Assembly (NCBI GenBank): GCA_017643385.1
Contig: JAEPNN010000005.1
Span: 62,001-126,000 of the forward strand
Length of the DNA: 64,000 nt
Origin: Dinoroseobacter sp.
GTDB lineage: Bacteria; Pseudomonadota; Alphaproteobacteria; Rhodobacterales; Rhodobacteraceae
Reading direction: 5' to 3'
Part shown: positions 45,901 to 57,148 of the stretch, piece after piece
Numbering within the stretch: position 1 is the first letter of the stretch
Layout of the letters: every line of letters starts with the position of its first letter
Made by a program: the position numbers and the translations under genes
Notes under the pieces: generated by a model
Databases searched by the model: none
Seen by the model: the letters and a program-made list of their open reading frames with translations, nothing else
Told to the model about the DNA's origin: nothing

Positions 45901-47385
45901 ATGCGCACTCCTTCTTTCCGTACATTTTCATCTGTTCTGGCTCTGAGCGTCGCAGGCACTCCAGCAATGGCAGATGTGACTGCAGCTGAGCTGCTGAATG
46001 AATGGCAAAGCAGTTTTGCAGATGCGGGTCAGGTTCTGGAATATGACGGGCGCGAAGAAACAAGCGACGGGCTCGTCCTGACAGATATGTCCATGTCCAT
46101 TCCGATCGAAGACGCAAAATTGCGCTTTACGGCGCCAATCGTTGAATTGAACGAAACCGGGAACGGACGCGTACAGATCTCCTTTCCAGAAGACATCACC
46201 GTAACCTTCGGAGACGGTGATGACGTTATGACGGGCCGCTATATGCACGAAGATCTGGACCTGTCTGCCGGTGGGGATGCTGGTGCCCGCGATTATGCTT
46301 ACAACGCCACGAGCGCCGAGTTCGTGATGGACGTCATCACCGATGGCGGGGAACCGATCCCGTTTGAAATGTCGGTACTCATGGATGCAATCAGCGCCAC
46401 ATATGCCATGGGCGAAGACGTGCTAAGCACGACTTATACTCTGGGCTCCCTTTCCGTGAATGTCGCGGCAGAAAATCCGGACGCGGTCCCAGAGCCGGAA
46501 ACATTCAGCCTGTCCTATGAAATCAAGGGAATTGTCGGGGAAAGCGAAGCCAATCCGATGCTGATGTTTCAAACCGATGACCCATCAGAGCTTCTGGCCT
46601 CTGGCATCGGAACCAGCGGAACGCTGGTGCACGCAGGCTCAGGATATACCTTCGATCTGGTCAGCAACGATGCCACCGCGCTCGTTGATGGCAGTTCAGG
46701 TGGCGGCGCCTACAGCGTTTCGCTCGCAGAAGAGGGCATCGCCTACGATCTCGCTGGTCAGGACATAAAGATGCGGTATCAGGGCGATCAACTGCCCTTC
46801 CCCGTGGAAGTGGCGCTAGACAGCTTTGGTCTCGAACTGGGCATTCCACTTCTGGCCTCCAAAGAAGAACAGCCCTTCTCCTTCCTATTTGCCTTGGGTG
46901 CATTGGAAATCTCAGACGGGATATGGAACTTGTTTGATCCGGGCGAGGTTCTACCGCGCGACCCGGGCGAGCTGGAGATCGATGTCACAGGCAGCTTGCT
47001 TTTGCAGGAAGACCTGATTGCAGCAGATCCAATGATGGGTCCACCCCCGGCGGAAGTGAACCAGCTTGATCTGAATACACTACTTCTTTCGGTGGTGGGC
47101 GCCGAACTGACCGGCAATGGCGGGTTCGCGCTTGACTTCAGCAAGCCGGGTCTTGCCCCAGGTGCGCCATCGGCCGTTGGCAAGCTCAATCTCGAATTGG
47201 TGGGCGCCAATCAGCTGATCGACAAGCTGGTCCAGATCGGAATCCTCCAAGCCCAGGATGTCGCTGGCATTCGGATGATGATGGGCATGGCCGCACGGCC
47301 GGGCGACGAACCCGACAGCCTCGTATCCGAGATCGAACTGACGCCGAACGGAGAGCTGATCGCAAACGGGATGCGCTTGCAGTAA
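45901..47385 (+). CDS. DUF2125 exported protein
   Basis: A 494-residue exported protein. A signal peptide (MRTPSFRTF, hydrophobic core, TPAMA) should be cut at about residue 24. The body is a long beta-rich repeat of acidic character and matches DUF2125, a family almost limited to alphaproteobacteria. It resembles AsmA-like or lipid-handling beta structures in general look, but the function is not known. It is probably periplasmic. Confidence 0.8.
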   Translation: MRTPSFRTFSSVLALSVAGTPAMADVTAAELLNEWQSSFADAGQVLEYDGREETSDGLVLTDMSMSIPIEDAKLRFTAPIVELNETGNGRVQISFPEDITVTFGDGDDVMTGRYMHEDLDLSAGGDAGARDYAYNATSAEFVMDVITDGGEPIPFEMSVLMDAISATYAMGEDVLSTTYTLGSLSVNVAAENPDAVPEPETFSLSYEIKGIVGESEANPMLMFQTDDPSELLASGIGTSGTLVHAGSGYTFDLVSNDATALVDGSSGGGAYSVSLAEEGIAYDLAGQDIKMRYQGDQLPFPVEVALDSFGLELGIPLLASKEEQPFSFLFALGALEISDGIWNLFDPGEVLPRDPGELEIDVTGSLLLQEDLIAADPMMGPPPAEVNQLDLNTLLLSVVGAELTGNGGFALDFSKPGLAPGAPSAVGKLNLELVGANQLIDKLVQIGILQAQDVAGIRMMMGMAARPGDEPDSLVSEIELTPNGELIANGMRLQ

Positions 47386-47436
47386 GGGCCTGCGCGCCCT
47401 AGGTCCAAGACAAAGATTTTAGTTCCGGAGTTCCCG

Positions 47437-48783
47437 ATGCAACAAGACTTGTCTGTTTTAACAGACGCGCTTTTGACGGCTGCGACCAAAGCCGGGGCCG
47501 ATGCAGCAGATGCTTTGGCATCCGAAGGGCGCGCCATGCAGATCGGCGTGCGCAACGGGGCGCTAGAAGAAACCGAACGCTCAGAAGGGCTCGATCTTGG
47601 ATTGCGGGTTCTGGTCGGCCAGAGACAAGCCTGCGTTTCAGCCTCGGACATGTCTGATCGTACGATCACAGAGATGGCGGAACGGGCGGTCGCCATGGCG
47701 CTTGAAGCGCCAGAGGATCCGTATATCGGGCTGGCTGATCCGGGCCAGTTGGCCACGAAGCGTGACGCTGACGGTCTTGAAAGGGCAGATCCCGGCGCAG
47801 AACCAGAAGCCGCAAGCTTGCAGGAAGACGCGCGCCGCGCGGAAGCAGCCGCTTTGGCATTTGATGGAATATCTCAGGTCGAAAGTGCGTCTGCCAGTTA
47901 TGGGGCAACACGCGTACATCTGGCGGCCACCAACGGCTTCTCAGGCGGGTACGCCCGGACAGATCGCAGCGTCGTCTGCGTTGCCATCACAGGCGAAGGC
48001 ACGGACATGGAGCGTGATTATTCCTACGATTCACGCATTTTTCAGTCAGATCTGAAATCACCAGAAGAGATCGGCCGTGAAGCCGCAGAACGCACTTTGT
48101 CCCGCGCAGGGGCAAAACAACCTCCGACGGGTGCTTACCCGGTTCTCTATGATGAACGGATCTCGTCCGGTCTGATCGGACACCTTTTGTCAGCAAGCAA
48201 CGGCAGTTCCATTGCACGCGGATCATCGTGGTTGCGGGACGCCCTGGGCACGGAGGTGCTGCCAAAAGGTCTGTCGATCACTGAAGATCCCCATCGCAAG
48301 CGCACCTCGGCGTCGCGCTATTTCGATGCAGAGGGCCTGCCAACCCAAAAACGTGCCATCGTTGAGGATGGCGTCTTGATGGGCTGGACGCTGGATCTTG
48401 CCAACGCCCGCAAACTTGGCATGGACAGTACCGCCAATGCCGCGCGCGGTCCGTCTGCACCGCCATCACCTTCACTGACCAATGTCGATCTGACACAAGG
48501 ACCGCTTAGCCGTGCAGAGTTGATGGCCAAGATGGGAACAGGCCTGCTCGTGACCTCGATGATGGGCAGTTCAATCAATCCAACCACAGGCGATTATTCC
48601 CGTGGCGCATCCGGGTTCTGGGTTGAGAATGGTGAAATCGCCTATCCCGTGAATGAATGTACCATCGCCGGAAATCTGCTGGAGATGCTAAAGACACTAG
48701 TTCCAGCGAATGATGCGAAAGCGCATCTAAGTCGCCGCGTGCCAAGTCTGCTGGTCGAAGGACTTACGCTTGCCGGTGCCTGA
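47437..48783 (+). CDS. pmbA: TldD/PmbA-family metalloprotease subunit (TldE)
   Basis: A 448-residue protein of the TldD/TldE family. With TldD it forms a heterodimeric protease; this subunit (PmbA) is the one lacking the zinc site. Typical segments are EGRAMQIGVRNGALEETERSEG, RIFQSDLKSPEEIG, and the C-terminal GSSINPTTGDYSRGASGFWVENGEIAYPVNECTIAGN. No tldD is adjacent. The next gene starts inside its last 14 bases. Confidence 0.92.
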   Translation: MQQDLSVLTDALLTAATKAGADAADALASEGRAMQIGVRNGALEETERSEGLDLGLRVLVGQRQACVSASDMSDRTITEMAERAVAMALEAPEDPYIGLADPGQLATKRDADGLERADPGAEPEAASLQEDARRAEAAALAFDGISQVESASASYGATRVHLAATNGFSGGYARTDRSVVCVAITGEGTDMERDYSYDSRIFQSDLKSPEEIGREAAERTLSRAGAKQPPTGAYPVLYDERISSGLIGHLLSASNGSSIARGSSWLRDALGTEVLPKGLSITEDPHRKRTSASRYFDAEGLPTQKRAIVEDGVLMGWTLDLANARKLGMDSTANAARGPSAPPSPSLTNVDLTQGPLSRAELMAKMGTGLLVTSMMGSSINPTTGDYSRGASGFWVENGEIAYPVNECTIAGNLLEMLKTLVPANDAKAHLSRRVPSLLVEGLTLAGA

Positions 48784-49561
48784 ACCGGACGATCTGAAAC
48801 TGTTGATCGATGCCGCCCGTGAGGGAGGTAAAATTGCCATGCGCTATTGGCGCAAGGATCCCAAGGTGTGGGACAAAGGCGATGGTGCGGGCCCGGTTAC
48901 CGAAGCCGATTTCGAGGTCGATGGGATGCTACGCGACCGACTGACAGCTGCGCGGCCTGACTATGGATGGCTGTCCGAGGAAACCGAAGACGGGACAGAA
49001 CGTCTGGACAAGTCCAGGATCTTTATCGTCGATCCGATCGACGGCACACGTGCCTTCGTAGACGGACAAACTCCGTTCGCTCTGTCTCTCGCGATAGTTG
49101 AAGACGGCCAACCGACAGCTGCTGCCGTATTTCTCCCTGCAAAAGACAAACTTTACACCGCTGCGCTTGGACACGGCGCGTCCCTGAACGGAGCCTCGAT
49201 TGCGGTATCTTCTCCCGCGCAGCCTCCAAGGGTTCTTGCCACAAAACCAAATTTCGATGCCAAGCACTGGCATGGCGGTGTCCCCGAGTTGGAACGTCAC
49301 TTTCGTCCATCGCTCGCCTATCGTCTGGCACTTGTCGCGGAAGGAGCGTTTGACGGTATGTTCACGTTGCGTGACGCTTGGGAATGGGACATTGCGGCTG
49401 GGGCCTTGCTTGTAACCGAGGCCGCCGGCAGAACGAGCGATGTGGAAGGGCATGCCTTGCGTTTCAACAACCCCCACCCGCAAACACGAGGCGTGATTGC
49501 AGGACCGGGTTTGCTTCATGCGTCTGTGCTAGACCGGCTAAAGGTGTCAGCCCGCCTCTAG
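48770..49561 (+). CDS. Inositol monophosphatase-family phosphatase (CysQ/SuhB-like)
   Basis: A 263-residue lithium-sensitive-type phosphatase. Metal-binding residues are seen in TEADF, LSEET and DPIDGT, and in the C-terminal WEWDIAAGALLVTEAAG. Substrate could be 3'-phosphoadenosine phosphate (CysQ) or inositol phosphate. It begins with TTG at 48770, seven bases after GAAGGA; a GTG six bases later is possible. It ends in a CTAG stop overlap with the convergent ubiH-like gene. Confidence 0.9.
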   Translation: MPVPEPDDLKLLIDAAREGGKIAMRYWRKDPKVWDKGDGAGPVTEADFEVDGMLRDRLTAARPDYGWLSEETEDGTERLDKSRIFIVDPIDGTRAFVDGQTPFALSLAIVEDGQPTAAAVFLPAKDKLYTAALGHGASLNGASIAVSSPAQPPRVLATKPNFDAKHWHGGVPELERHFRPSLAYRLALVAEGAFDGMFTLRDAWEWDIAAGALLVTEAAGRTSDVEGHALRFNNPHPQTRGVIAGPGLLHASVLDRLKVSARL

Positions 49562-50784
49562 ATCGGTCTGCCCTGCATCAGCTTTGGCACATCCCCGCTC
49601 AGACCTGCTGCTTCGCGCATGAAACGCTGACGCAGCGACGGCAATGCGCTCACAGCCGCCATGCCAAGATCACGACCTATCCGCAGCAGCGGATTATCGT
49701 TCGAAAACAGTCTGTTAAATCCATCGGTCGCAACAGCAAGTGTGGCAGTATCGAAGCGCCGCCAAGACTGATAGCGCCCGAGCACAACTGAACTTGCGAT
49801 GTCTTCGCCGCGCCGCTGCGCCTCGATAAGAACCTCGGCCAGGGCACCAACATCGCGCAACCCCAGGTTCAGACCCTGCCCCGCGATCGGATGAACCCCA
49901 TGCGCGGCGTCGCCGACCAGTGCGACACGATCCGCAATGAAGCTGTTTGCGAGGGTCAGGTTCAATGGATAGGTGAAGCGCGCGCCTGCCAGGGCGATCT
50001 CTCCCAAAAAACTTCCAAAACGCGGGCGCAAGGCCGTCAGATAATCTTGATCTGAAAGCGCCATAAGCCCTTTAGCCTGCACCTCTGTTTCGCTCCAGAC
50101 GATCGAGCTGCGATTTCCCGGCAGAGGCAAAATCGCCAGTGGTCCTGACGGCATGAAAAACTGGTGCGCTACGCCGCCATGCGGATTGGCGTGCTCAATG
50201 GCTGTGACAAGCGCGATCTGACTATAGTCCCATACGGTCCGTCCGATACCTGCCCGGTTTGCGGTGTCGGATGTCCGACCGTCTGCGCCCACCAGCAAAC
50301 GTCCAGACAGTGACTTTCCGTCTGACAGCGAAAGCGTCACGCCACGGGCTGAAATGCTCTGCGCCTCAACCGTTTTTCCAGACACGACCGTGATGTTCGG
50401 CTGGGCCTTCATCGCGTCCAAAAGCGCACGGCGCAAGAAACGATCTTCGAGCATGAAGCCCATCGGTCCCTGATCCAGCTCGGCCGCGTCAAAGTTCAGA
50501 AAGAAAGGCGCCGGGCCGTCGCCTGCGCGTCCATCGCTGGCTTTCACGTGCAGAATCGGCTGCCCTGCATCTTTCACATCCGACCAAACACCCAATACCG
50601 ACAGCATTTTCTGCGATGCCAAGGCCAAAGCATAAGCGCGTCCGTCAAACTTATCTGCCTTCCGGGTGCGAAGCGGAAATGCATCGATCACAGTGGTCTT
50701 AAACCCTGCGCCAGCCAGCGCGAGCGCAAGGCATGGGCCATTCAGCCCACCGCCAACAATCAAAACATCCTGCATCTTTGCCAT
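49558..50784 (-). CDS. UbiH/UbiF/Coq6-family FAD monooxygenase
   Basis: A 408-residue flavin hydroxylase of ubiquinone synthesis. FAD motifs are VGGGLNGPCLALALAG near the start, VGADGRTSDTANRAG in the middle, and ALVGDAAHGVHPIAGQGLNLGLRD near 280-300. These are the signatures of the UbiH family; which ring position it hydroxylates is not readable. The start at 50784 is preferred, though ATG 50775 is possible. It is divergent from the amidase gene. Confidence 0.92.
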   Translation of the reverse strand: MAKMQDVLIVGGGLNGPCLALALAGAGFKTTVIDAFPLRTRKADKFDGRAYALALASQKMLSVLGVWSDVKDAGQPILHVKASDGRAGDGPAPFFLNFDAAELDQGPMGFMLEDRFLRRALLDAMKAQPNITVVSGKTVEAQSISARGVTLSLSDGKSLSGRLLVGADGRTSDTANRAGIGRTVWDYSQIALVTAIEHANPHGGVAHQFFMPSGPLAILPLPGNRSSIVWSETEVQAKGLMALSDQDYLTALRPRFGSFLGEIALAGARFTYPLNLTLANSFIADRVALVGDAAHGVHPIAGQGLNLGLRDVGALAEVLIEAQRRGEDIASSVVLGRYQSWRRFDTATLAVATDGFNRLFSNDNPLLRIGRDLGMAAVSALPSLRQRFMREAAGLSGDVPKLMQGRPI

Positions 50785-50874
50785 GATCGGAAATATGACT
50801 TTGCGTGCCCAATTGTCCATTGTCGCAGGCGCAGTTACGGTCGCGGCCAAATGTCCGAAGGGAGAGCATGAAAG

Positions 50875-52206
50875 ATGGCAAACGACTGGCTGACAGCAAC
50901 AGCTGCCGATCTTGGGCGCGGCATTGCGCAAGGGCAAATCGATCCGATCGATCTGACCGACGCCTATTTTGATGCGATTGACGCCCACGACTTTACACCG
51001 TGCATCTATGCCCGACTGACAAAGGACCGTGCGCACGCTGAAGCACAGGCCGCATCCCAGCGGGCCAAACAGGGCGCGCGTTTGTCGGCGCTCGATGGCG
51101 TCCCGATCAGCTGGAAGGATCTTTTTGATACTGCAGGCGTTGCGACCGAAGCAGGCAGCGCATTGCTTGAGGGGCGCGTTCCGGACACCGATGCCGATGT
51201 GTTACAAAAGGCAACAGGCGCCGGGCTTGTGTGCCTGGGCAAGACCCATATGACCGAACTGGCGTTTTCAGGTCTTGGACTGAACCCCGTTACGGCCTCT
51301 CCCCCGTGTGTGAACGACTATGATGCCGCCTCGGGCGGATCGTCTTCGGGCGCGGCGACATCCGTGGCCTTCAACCTCGCCGCAGCTGGCATCGGATCTG
51401 ACACAGGGGGGTCGGTACGCATTCCCGCGGCCTGGAACGATCTGGTTGGGCTTAAGACCACTTCTGAACGCCTGCCCCTGACCGGGGTTGTGCCGCTGTG
51501 CGCCCGCTTCGACACGGTTGGTCCGCTCACCCGGTCGGTTGAAGACGCAGCTCTGCTTTTGGCGGCGATGGAGAACAGCCCGGTTCCTGACCTGCGTGCT
51601 TCGGATCTGTCGGGGGCACGTCTGGCAGTGTTGGAAACCATCGCCTTTGACGATATCGAAGAGAGCCCGGCATCTGCTTTTGATGCTTCTGTCAAAAAGC
51701 TGGAGACCGCCGGCGCGCAGATCGAACGCATCAGCTTCACGCCTCTGAATGAACTTACAGATTACCTTGGTGTCCTTTTCGCATCGGAAGCCTACGGCAC
51801 CTGGAAAGACGTAATCGAAGCCGCCCCGGAAAAGATGTTCCCCCAGGTTCTGGAGCGCTTCCGCGGTGGCGCAAATTTTGATGCACCCATGTTCGTGGCG
51901 GCCTGGCAAATCCTCGACCGGGCACGGTCGGCATGGCATGCGCAGGTGGCAGGTTTTGACGCGGTCTTAATCCCATCCTGCCCGATTCTACCGCCGAATG
52001 CAGCGCGTTTGGATAATGAGGATGCCTATTTCAAGCGCGCAAATCTGATGGCACTGCGCAATACACGGATCGGCAACCTCTTGGGTTTGTGCGCCCTGAC
52101 CTTGCCCGCTGGTGTTTCATCGTGCGGAATCATGGCAATGGGCCAACCGTTTCAAGAGGAACGCCTTCTTCGGCTTGGCGTGGCAATCGAGTCAGCCTTG
52201 TCCTAA
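50875..52206 (+). CDS. Amidase signature family enzyme
   Basis: A 443-residue amidase. The Ser-Ser-Lys triad is visible: Lys in PISWKDLFDT, and the serines in the glycine-serine run SGGSSSGAATSVA and SDTGGSVRIPA. It hydrolyses an amide, substrate unknown. It is not accompanied by gatB/gatC, so it is not a tRNA amidotransferase subunit. GGGAGAG precedes the ATG. Confidence 0.92.
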   Translation: MANDWLTATAADLGRGIAQGQIDPIDLTDAYFDAIDAHDFTPCIYARLTKDRAHAEAQAASQRAKQGARLSALDGVPISWKDLFDTAGVATEAGSALLEGRVPDTDADVLQKATGAGLVCLGKTHMTELAFSGLGLNPVTASPPCVNDYDAASGGSSSGAATSVAFNLAAAGIGSDTGGSVRIPAAWNDLVGLKTTSERLPLTGVVPLCARFDTVGPLTRSVEDAALLLAAMENSPVPDLRASDLSGARLAVLETIAFDDIEESPASAFDASVKKLETAGAQIERISFTPLNELTDYLGVLFASEAYGTWKDVIEAAPEKMFPQVLERFRGGANFDAPMFVAAWQILDRARSAWHAQVAGFDAVLIPSCPILPPNAARLDNEDAYFKRANLMALRNTRIGNLLGLCALTLPAGVSSCGIMAMGQPFQEERLLRLGVAIESALS

Positions 52207-52304
52207 TTCCACCCAAAATTTCAGGGATTTTCATAGACCTGCCTGCTTCGATTGGGTAACTTATCCACAAATGAGGGCCAAAAGGCTCCGTGATTGAGGC
52301 AGTT

Positions 52305-53507
52305 ATGATCGAACCCGAGCGGTTTTCGAACCTTCCGGAGTATGCGTTTCCGCGTCTTCGAGGCTTGCTCGACGTCCATGACCCGGGCGGCGAACCTATT
52401 GCGATGACTATCGGCGAGCCACAGCACCCGTTTCCAGATTGGGTGAATTCCGAGATTGCATCCGCATCGGCTGGATGGGGCAAATATCCAGCCAATGACG
52501 GGCTTCCCGAATTACAGGGTGCGATCGCAGGATGGATCGACCGACGTTTCGGCGTAAAAGTCGATCCGGCGAAACAGATCCTTGCACTGAACGGCACGCG
52601 CGAGGGGTTGTTCAACGCCATGCTCGCGCTTTGCCCGGAACACAAAGAGGGGCAGCGCCCGGTCGTTCTGGTGCCCAATCCATTCTATCAGGTCTATGCC
52701 GTTGCCGCCCAGGCAGTCGGGGCCGAGCTTGTATATGTGAACGCCACGGCCGAAACCGAGTTCCTGCCTGATTTCGCCGGACTGTCCGAAGACATTCTTG
52801 CGCGCACGGCAATCGCCTATATCTGCACGCCGTCAAACCCGCAGGGCGCTGTGGCGGATGACGCCTATCTGAGAACGCTCCTTGAATTGGCTGAGACGCA
52901 CAACTTCCAGATATTCGCCGATGAATGCTATTCAGAGATTTACCGCGAAGCACCTCCACCCGGTGCGTTGGCCGCTTCAAAAGCCATAGACTGTGATCCC
53001 GAGCGCGTGGTGATTTTCCATTCTCTTTCAAAACGATCAAACCTGCCTGGCCTGCGGTCTGGCTTTGCAGCTGGTGGCCCGCGCAGCATTGCGCAGCTGA
53101 AGCGTTTGCGTGCCTATGCAGGGGCGCCTTTGCCCAATCCGTTGCAAGCGGTCGCAACACGCGCTTGGTCCGACGAAACCCATGTGGTTGAAAATCGGGT
53201 GCTTTATGCGCCGAAATACGCTTTGGCTGATCGGATTTTTGCAAACATGCCGGGCTATAGCGCGCCAGAAGCCGGGTTCTTTCTGTGGCTGCGCGTGCCC
53301 GATGGAGAAACCGGCGAAACAGCCGCGCTTAAACTCTGGCAGCGCGCAGGTTTGCGTGTCCTGCCCGGCGCGTATCTGGCGCGCGACACAAAAGATGGAA
53401 ATCCGGGTGACGCCTATATTCGCGTTGCCCTGGTGGCCCCGATGCCCGTGCTGGAACCAGCGCTGGAACGTCTGGCCGCCGAACTGGATTTGATGAGGAG
53501 CGAGTAG
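52305..53507 (+). CDS. Class I/II aminotransferase, DapC-like
   Basis: A 400-residue fold-type I PLP enzyme. The PLP lysine is in [17 protein letters not shown], a form typical of N-succinyldiaminopimelate aminotransferase (DapC) in lysine and peptidoglycan synthesis. TPSNPQGA and the ADECYSEIY motif support the family. GAGG precedes ATG 52305; GTG 52290 is an alternative. It lies two bases before ftsK. Confidence 0.83.
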   Translation: MIEPERFSNLPEYAFPRLRGLLDVHDPGGEPIAMTIGEPQHPFPDWVNSEIASASAGWGKYPANDGLPELQGAIAGWIDRRFGVKVDPAKQILALNGTREGLFNAMLALCPEHKEGQRPVVLVPNPFYQVYAVAAQAVGAELVYVNATAETEFLPDFAGLSEDILARTAIAYICTPSNPQGAVADDAYLRTLLELAETHNFQIFADECYSEIYREAPPPGALAASKAIDCDPERVVIFHSLSKRSNLPGLRSGFAAGGPRSIAQLKRLRAYAGAPLPNPLQAVATRAWSDETHVVENRVLYAPKYALADRIFANMPGYSAPEAGFFLWLRVPDGETGETAALKLWQRAGLRVLPGAYLARDTKDGNPGDAYIRVALVAPMPVLEPALERLAAELDLMRSE

Positions 53508-53509
53508 TC

Positions 53510-56488
53510 ATGGCCTATCCCACCGCACGGCCCCGCGATCCCCTGTTGGACGATGGTATGCAGGCGGCGCTGGAACGACGAGGGCGCGAGCTTCTGGGCA
53601 TAGCGCTGCTTGGCGCTGCCTTGGTTCTGGCCCTTGCGCTTGGCAGCTATGTTCCCGACGATCCAAGCTGGTATTCAGCCTCGACAGCGCCGGCCCAGAA
53701 CATTCTTGGGAAGTTTGGCGCATCGATTTCGGCCCCACTGTTCATTATCATTGGCCACGGGATCTGGGCCATTGTGGCCGCATTTGCCGTTTGGGGCGTG
53801 CGTCTGGTGATTCACCGTGGTGCAGACCGCTTCTTCAGCCGCGCCCCGTTTGCGCCTGTTCTGGCAGTGATCCTGTCAATTCATGCCGCAACGCTTGTGC
53901 CTGGACAGGATTGGACGCTGTCCTTTGGGTTGGGCGGGCTGTTCGGGGATATGGTGCTGACCGCCATCCTTCAGATCTCGCCATTTTCAGTTGGTGTGAC
54001 GCTCAAGTCGATGAGCTTTCTAAGTGCAATCCTTCTGATCGTAGGCGGTTTGTTTATTTTTGGCGTCTCCCGCAACGAACTGACTTTGACCCGTAATTTC
54101 CTTGCAACCGGTGTCCTGAGCATGCGTGGCGGAATGCCCGACATGTCAAGCGCGGTTGGTGTGGTTGCGGCTGCCGGAGCCGGTGTCAAGGCGCGTGCGG
54201 CTGGCTTGAACCTTGGTCTGAGCCAGTCTCAGCAAGAGGCACCAATGCCTTGGGAGTTGCCACAACAACCGGATACTCCGCCGTCGCAAACCTTCGCTGA
54301 ACATTCTAACGGAGCCGCACAAACAAGGGCCGTTCCAAGCTTCGTGCCCGAAATGCCCCGCCCCCAACAGCACCCCTCGGCAGCGCCTGCCTATCACTAT
54401 GAGCCCCCAGAACCCGTGTCGGCTACACCGCCAGCACAACCCCTGCGCCCAAGTCTTTTGCAACGCGTCGCACAACGCCGCAAGGCCCTGGAAAACCCTG
54501 GCGCCCCGTTCGCAATGCCAGAACCGGAACTGGTCGAACCGACCCCTCTTGCGCATCCAGAATTGCCCAATGAACCCCCGGTTTTCGGATCGCGGGTTCA
54601 GGGTCGTATTGCGCAGGCCATTGCAGAAAAAAAAGCGCGCGACGCGGCCGGAACGATGCCGTCCTCACCTGATGCAACATTATCAGAAGTAGGGAATGCA
54701 GCCCCAGATACGTTGCCTTTGTTCCCCGAAGCGAAAATTCCGGAAGCTCCCATGGCGCTTGACCCTGCGCATATGACCCACGCACCTGCCATGGGTCCTG
54801 TCAGCGGTTTTGTCCCTCCTGCCGAAGCCGCACCTTCGGCACTACCCAGCTTCCGCGCGTCCTTGCGCCCGGCACCTGAACCCTTGGTCCAGCATCCTCC
54901 CCAGAAGCCCATCACTCAATCTCGTCAGGCCCGTGCAGAGGCCCAGCCTGCGCTGCAATTTGAAGAAAAATCCGGTCCAGTTTACGAACGCCCACCACTT
55001 TCTCTTTTGGCCAGCCCAGAAAGTGTTGAGCGTCATGTGTTGTCCGACGAAGCGCTGGAAGAAAATGCACGGATGCTTGAATCGGTTCTCGACGATTATG
55101 GCGTGAAGGGCGAAATCGTATCGGTTCGTCCCGGGCCCGTCGTCACAATGTACGAGCTTGAGCCGGCTCCGGGTCTGAAAGCCTCGCGCGTGATCGGTCT
55201 GGCCGATGATATCGCGCGTTCGATGTCTGCGCTTTCGGCTCGTGTTTCCACAGTGCCCGGTCGCTCGGTGATCGGAATCGAACTGCCCAATGTGAACCGC
55301 GAGAAAGTGGTGCTCCGTGAAATTCTCTCAGCACGGGATTTTGGCGATTCCACGCAACGACTTCCGCTTGCTCTTGGCAAAGACATTGGTGGCGCGCCCG
55401 TTGTGGCAAACCTCGCAAAGATGCCTCACCTTCTGATCGCGGGGACCACCGGGTCCGGTAAATCGGTCGCAATCAACACAATGATCCTGTCGCTTCTCTA
55501 CAAGCTGACACCGGAAGAGTGCCGCCTGATCATGATCGATCCAAAGATGCTGGAACTCAGCGTTTATGATGGCATCCCTCACCTCCTGTCTCCCGTTGTG
55601 ACCGACCCCAAGAAAGCGGTTGTTGCGCTAAAATGGGTCGTAGGCGAGATGGAAGAGCGCTATCGTAAGATGTCCAAAATGGGCGTCAGAAACATTGAAG
55701 GCTACAACAGCCGTGTGCGTGATACACTCGCCAAGGGTGAGATGTTCAAGCGTACGGTTCAGACTGGTTTCGACGACGCAACCGGCGAGCCAGTATTTGA
55801 AACCGAAGAGATCCAGCCAGAAACTCTGCCGTTCATCGTCGTGATCGTTGATGAGATGGCCGACCTGATGATGGTTGCAGGCAAGGAAATAGAAGCCTGT
55901 ATCCAGCGTCTTGCACAAATGGCGCGCGCGTCTGGAATTCACCTTGTTATGGCCACACAGCGTCCATCGGTCGACGTGATCACCGGCACGATCAAGGCAA
56001 ACTTCCCAACCCGGATTTCGTTCCAAGTCACCGGTAAGATCGACAGCCGTACTATTCTTGGCGAACAAGGCGCGGAACAACTGCTTGGCATGGGTGACAT
56101 GCTTTACATGGCAGGTGGATCAAAAATCACTCGCGTTCACGGACCGTTTGTGTCGGATGAAGAGGTCGAAGAGATCGTCAGCTACCTGAAAACCTTCGGT
56201 CCACCTGATTATGTCGATACTGTTCTCAGCGGTCCCGAGGAAGAAGAAGCCGGCAATATTGATGCTGTGCTTGGCCTTGGTGGAAATACCGATGGCGAAG
56301 ATGCGCTTTATGATCAGGCGGTTGCTATTGTTCTGCGCGATCGGAAGTGCTCGACCAGCTATATTCAACGCAAGCTAGGGATCGGCTATAATAAGGCTGC
56401 CCGTCTCGTGGAACAGATGGAAGATCAGAGTGTTGTCAGCTCGGCCAACCATGTGGGCAAGCGCGAAATTCTGGTGCCGGAACAGTGA
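53510..56488 (+). CDS. ftsK: DNA translocase FtsK
   Basis: A 992-residue septal DNA pump that resolves and segregates chromosome ends at division. About four membrane helices lie in the first 200 residues. A long proline-rich linker (about 230-500) precedes the motor, with Walker A GTTGSGKS (645-652) and Walker [12 protein letters not shown]. The last 65 or so residues form the gamma winged helix that reads KOPS ([25 protein letters not shown]). It follows the DapC-like gene closely and precedes lolA. Confidence 0.97.
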   Translation: MAYPTARPRDPLLDDGMQAALERRGRELLGIALLGAALVLALALGSYVPDDPSWYSASTAPAQNILGKFGASISAPLFIIIGHGIWAIVAAFAVWGVRLVIHRGADRFFSRAPFAPVLAVILSIHAATLVPGQDWTLSFGLGGLFGDMVLTAILQISPFSVGVTLKSMSFLSAILLIVGGLFIFGVSRNELTLTRNFLATGVLSMRGGMPDMSSAVGVVAAAGAGVKARAAGLNLGLSQSQQEAPMPWELPQQPDTPPSQTFAEHSNGAAQTRAVPSFVPEMPRPQQHPSAAPAYHYEPPEPVSATPPAQPLRPSLLQRVAQRRKALENPGAPFAMPEPELVEPTPLAHPELPNEPPVFGSRVQGRIAQAIAEKKARDAAGTMPSSPDATLSEVGNAAPDTLPLFPEAKIPEAPMALDPAHMTHAPAMGPVSGFVPPAEAAPSALPSFRASLRPAPEPLVQHPPQKPITQSRQARAEAQPALQFEEKSGPVYERPPLSLLASPESVERHVLSDEALEENARMLESVLDDYGVKGEIVSVRPGPVVTMYELEPAPGLKASRVIGLADDIARSMSALSARVSTVPGRSVIGIELPNVNREKVVLREILSARDFGDSTQRLPLALGKDIGGAPVVANLAKMPHLLIAGTTGSGKSVAINTMILSLLYKLTPEECRLIMIDPKMLELSVYDGIPHLLSPVVTDPKKAVVALKWVVGEMEERYRKMSKMGVRNIEGYNSRVRDTLAKGEMFKRTVQTGFDDATGEPVFETEEIQPETLPFIVVIVDEMADLMMVAGKEIEACIQRLAQMARASGIHLVMATQRPSVDVITGTIKANFPTRISFQVTGKIDSRTILGEQGAEQLLGMGDMLYMAGGSKITRVHGPFVSDEEVEEIVSYLKTFGPPDYVDTVLSGPEEEEAGNIDAVLGLGGNTDGEDALYDQAVAIVLRDRKCSTSYIQRKLGIGYNKAARLVEQMEDQSVVSSANHVGKREILVPEQ

Positions 56489-56536
56489 GCACAGCTGCTA
56501 TTCCCTAGCGGCCCTGAACCCCCTATCTGTTGAGGC

Positions 56537-57142
56537 ATGAAACACTTTCTTGCCAGTCTCGCACTGTCCACGATCTTGGCCTCGCCCGCTTTGTCCGAAA
56601 TCGTGCCGCTTAACACGTTGTCGCAGTATCTGACCGATATCGGCACGGTGGAAACCACGTTCACACAAGTCAATTCGGACGGCACCCTTGCAACGGGAAA
56701 GCTTTACATTCAGCGACCCGGACGGATGCGGTTTGAATATGATCCCCCAAACAACGCACTGGTCATTGCCGGGGGCAGTCAATTGGCCATTTTTGATCCC
56801 GTGTCAGATGGGCTGCCAAGTCAGTACCCATTGCGTCAAACGCCGTTGCATCTGATCCTTTCACGTGAGGTTAATCTGGGGCGGTCCGACATGGTTGTCG
56901 CCCACACAGGCGATGACACGGCAACCCGGGTCCTTGCCCAAGATCCTGACCGTCCAGAACTTGGAACGATTGAACTGGTTTTTTCTTCCGATCCCGTAGA
57001 ATTGCGCCAATGGGTCATAACCGATTCAGACAATGTGGCGACAACGGTAATCCTGGGCCGTCTGACAGAACGCAACGATCTGTCCTCGTTCCTATTTGAC
57101 ATTACTTATGAAACAAATCGCAGAACCAGTGGAAGCAACTAG
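56537..57142 (+). CDS. lolA: Outer membrane lipoprotein carrier protein LolA
   Basis: A 201-residue periplasmic chaperone that carries lipoproteins from LolCDE to the outer membrane. A signal peptide ends after ALS at about residue 20. The body has VETTFTQVNSDGTLATGKLYIQRPGRMRFEYDPP, the classic LolA core. It lies 48 bases after ftsK; ftsK-lolA is a common alphaproteobacterial order. TGAGGC precedes the ATG. Confidence 0.95.
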   Translation: MKHFLASLALSTILASPALSEIVPLNTLSQYLTDIGTVETTFTQVNSDGTLATGKLYIQRPGRMRFEYDPPNNALVIAGGSQLAIFDPVSDGLPSQYPLRQTPLHLILSREVNLGRSDMVVAHTGDDTATRVLAQDPDRPELGTIELVFSSDPVELRQWVITDSDNVATTVILGRLTERNDLSSFLFDITYETNRRTSGSN

Positions 57143-57148
57143 GGATAT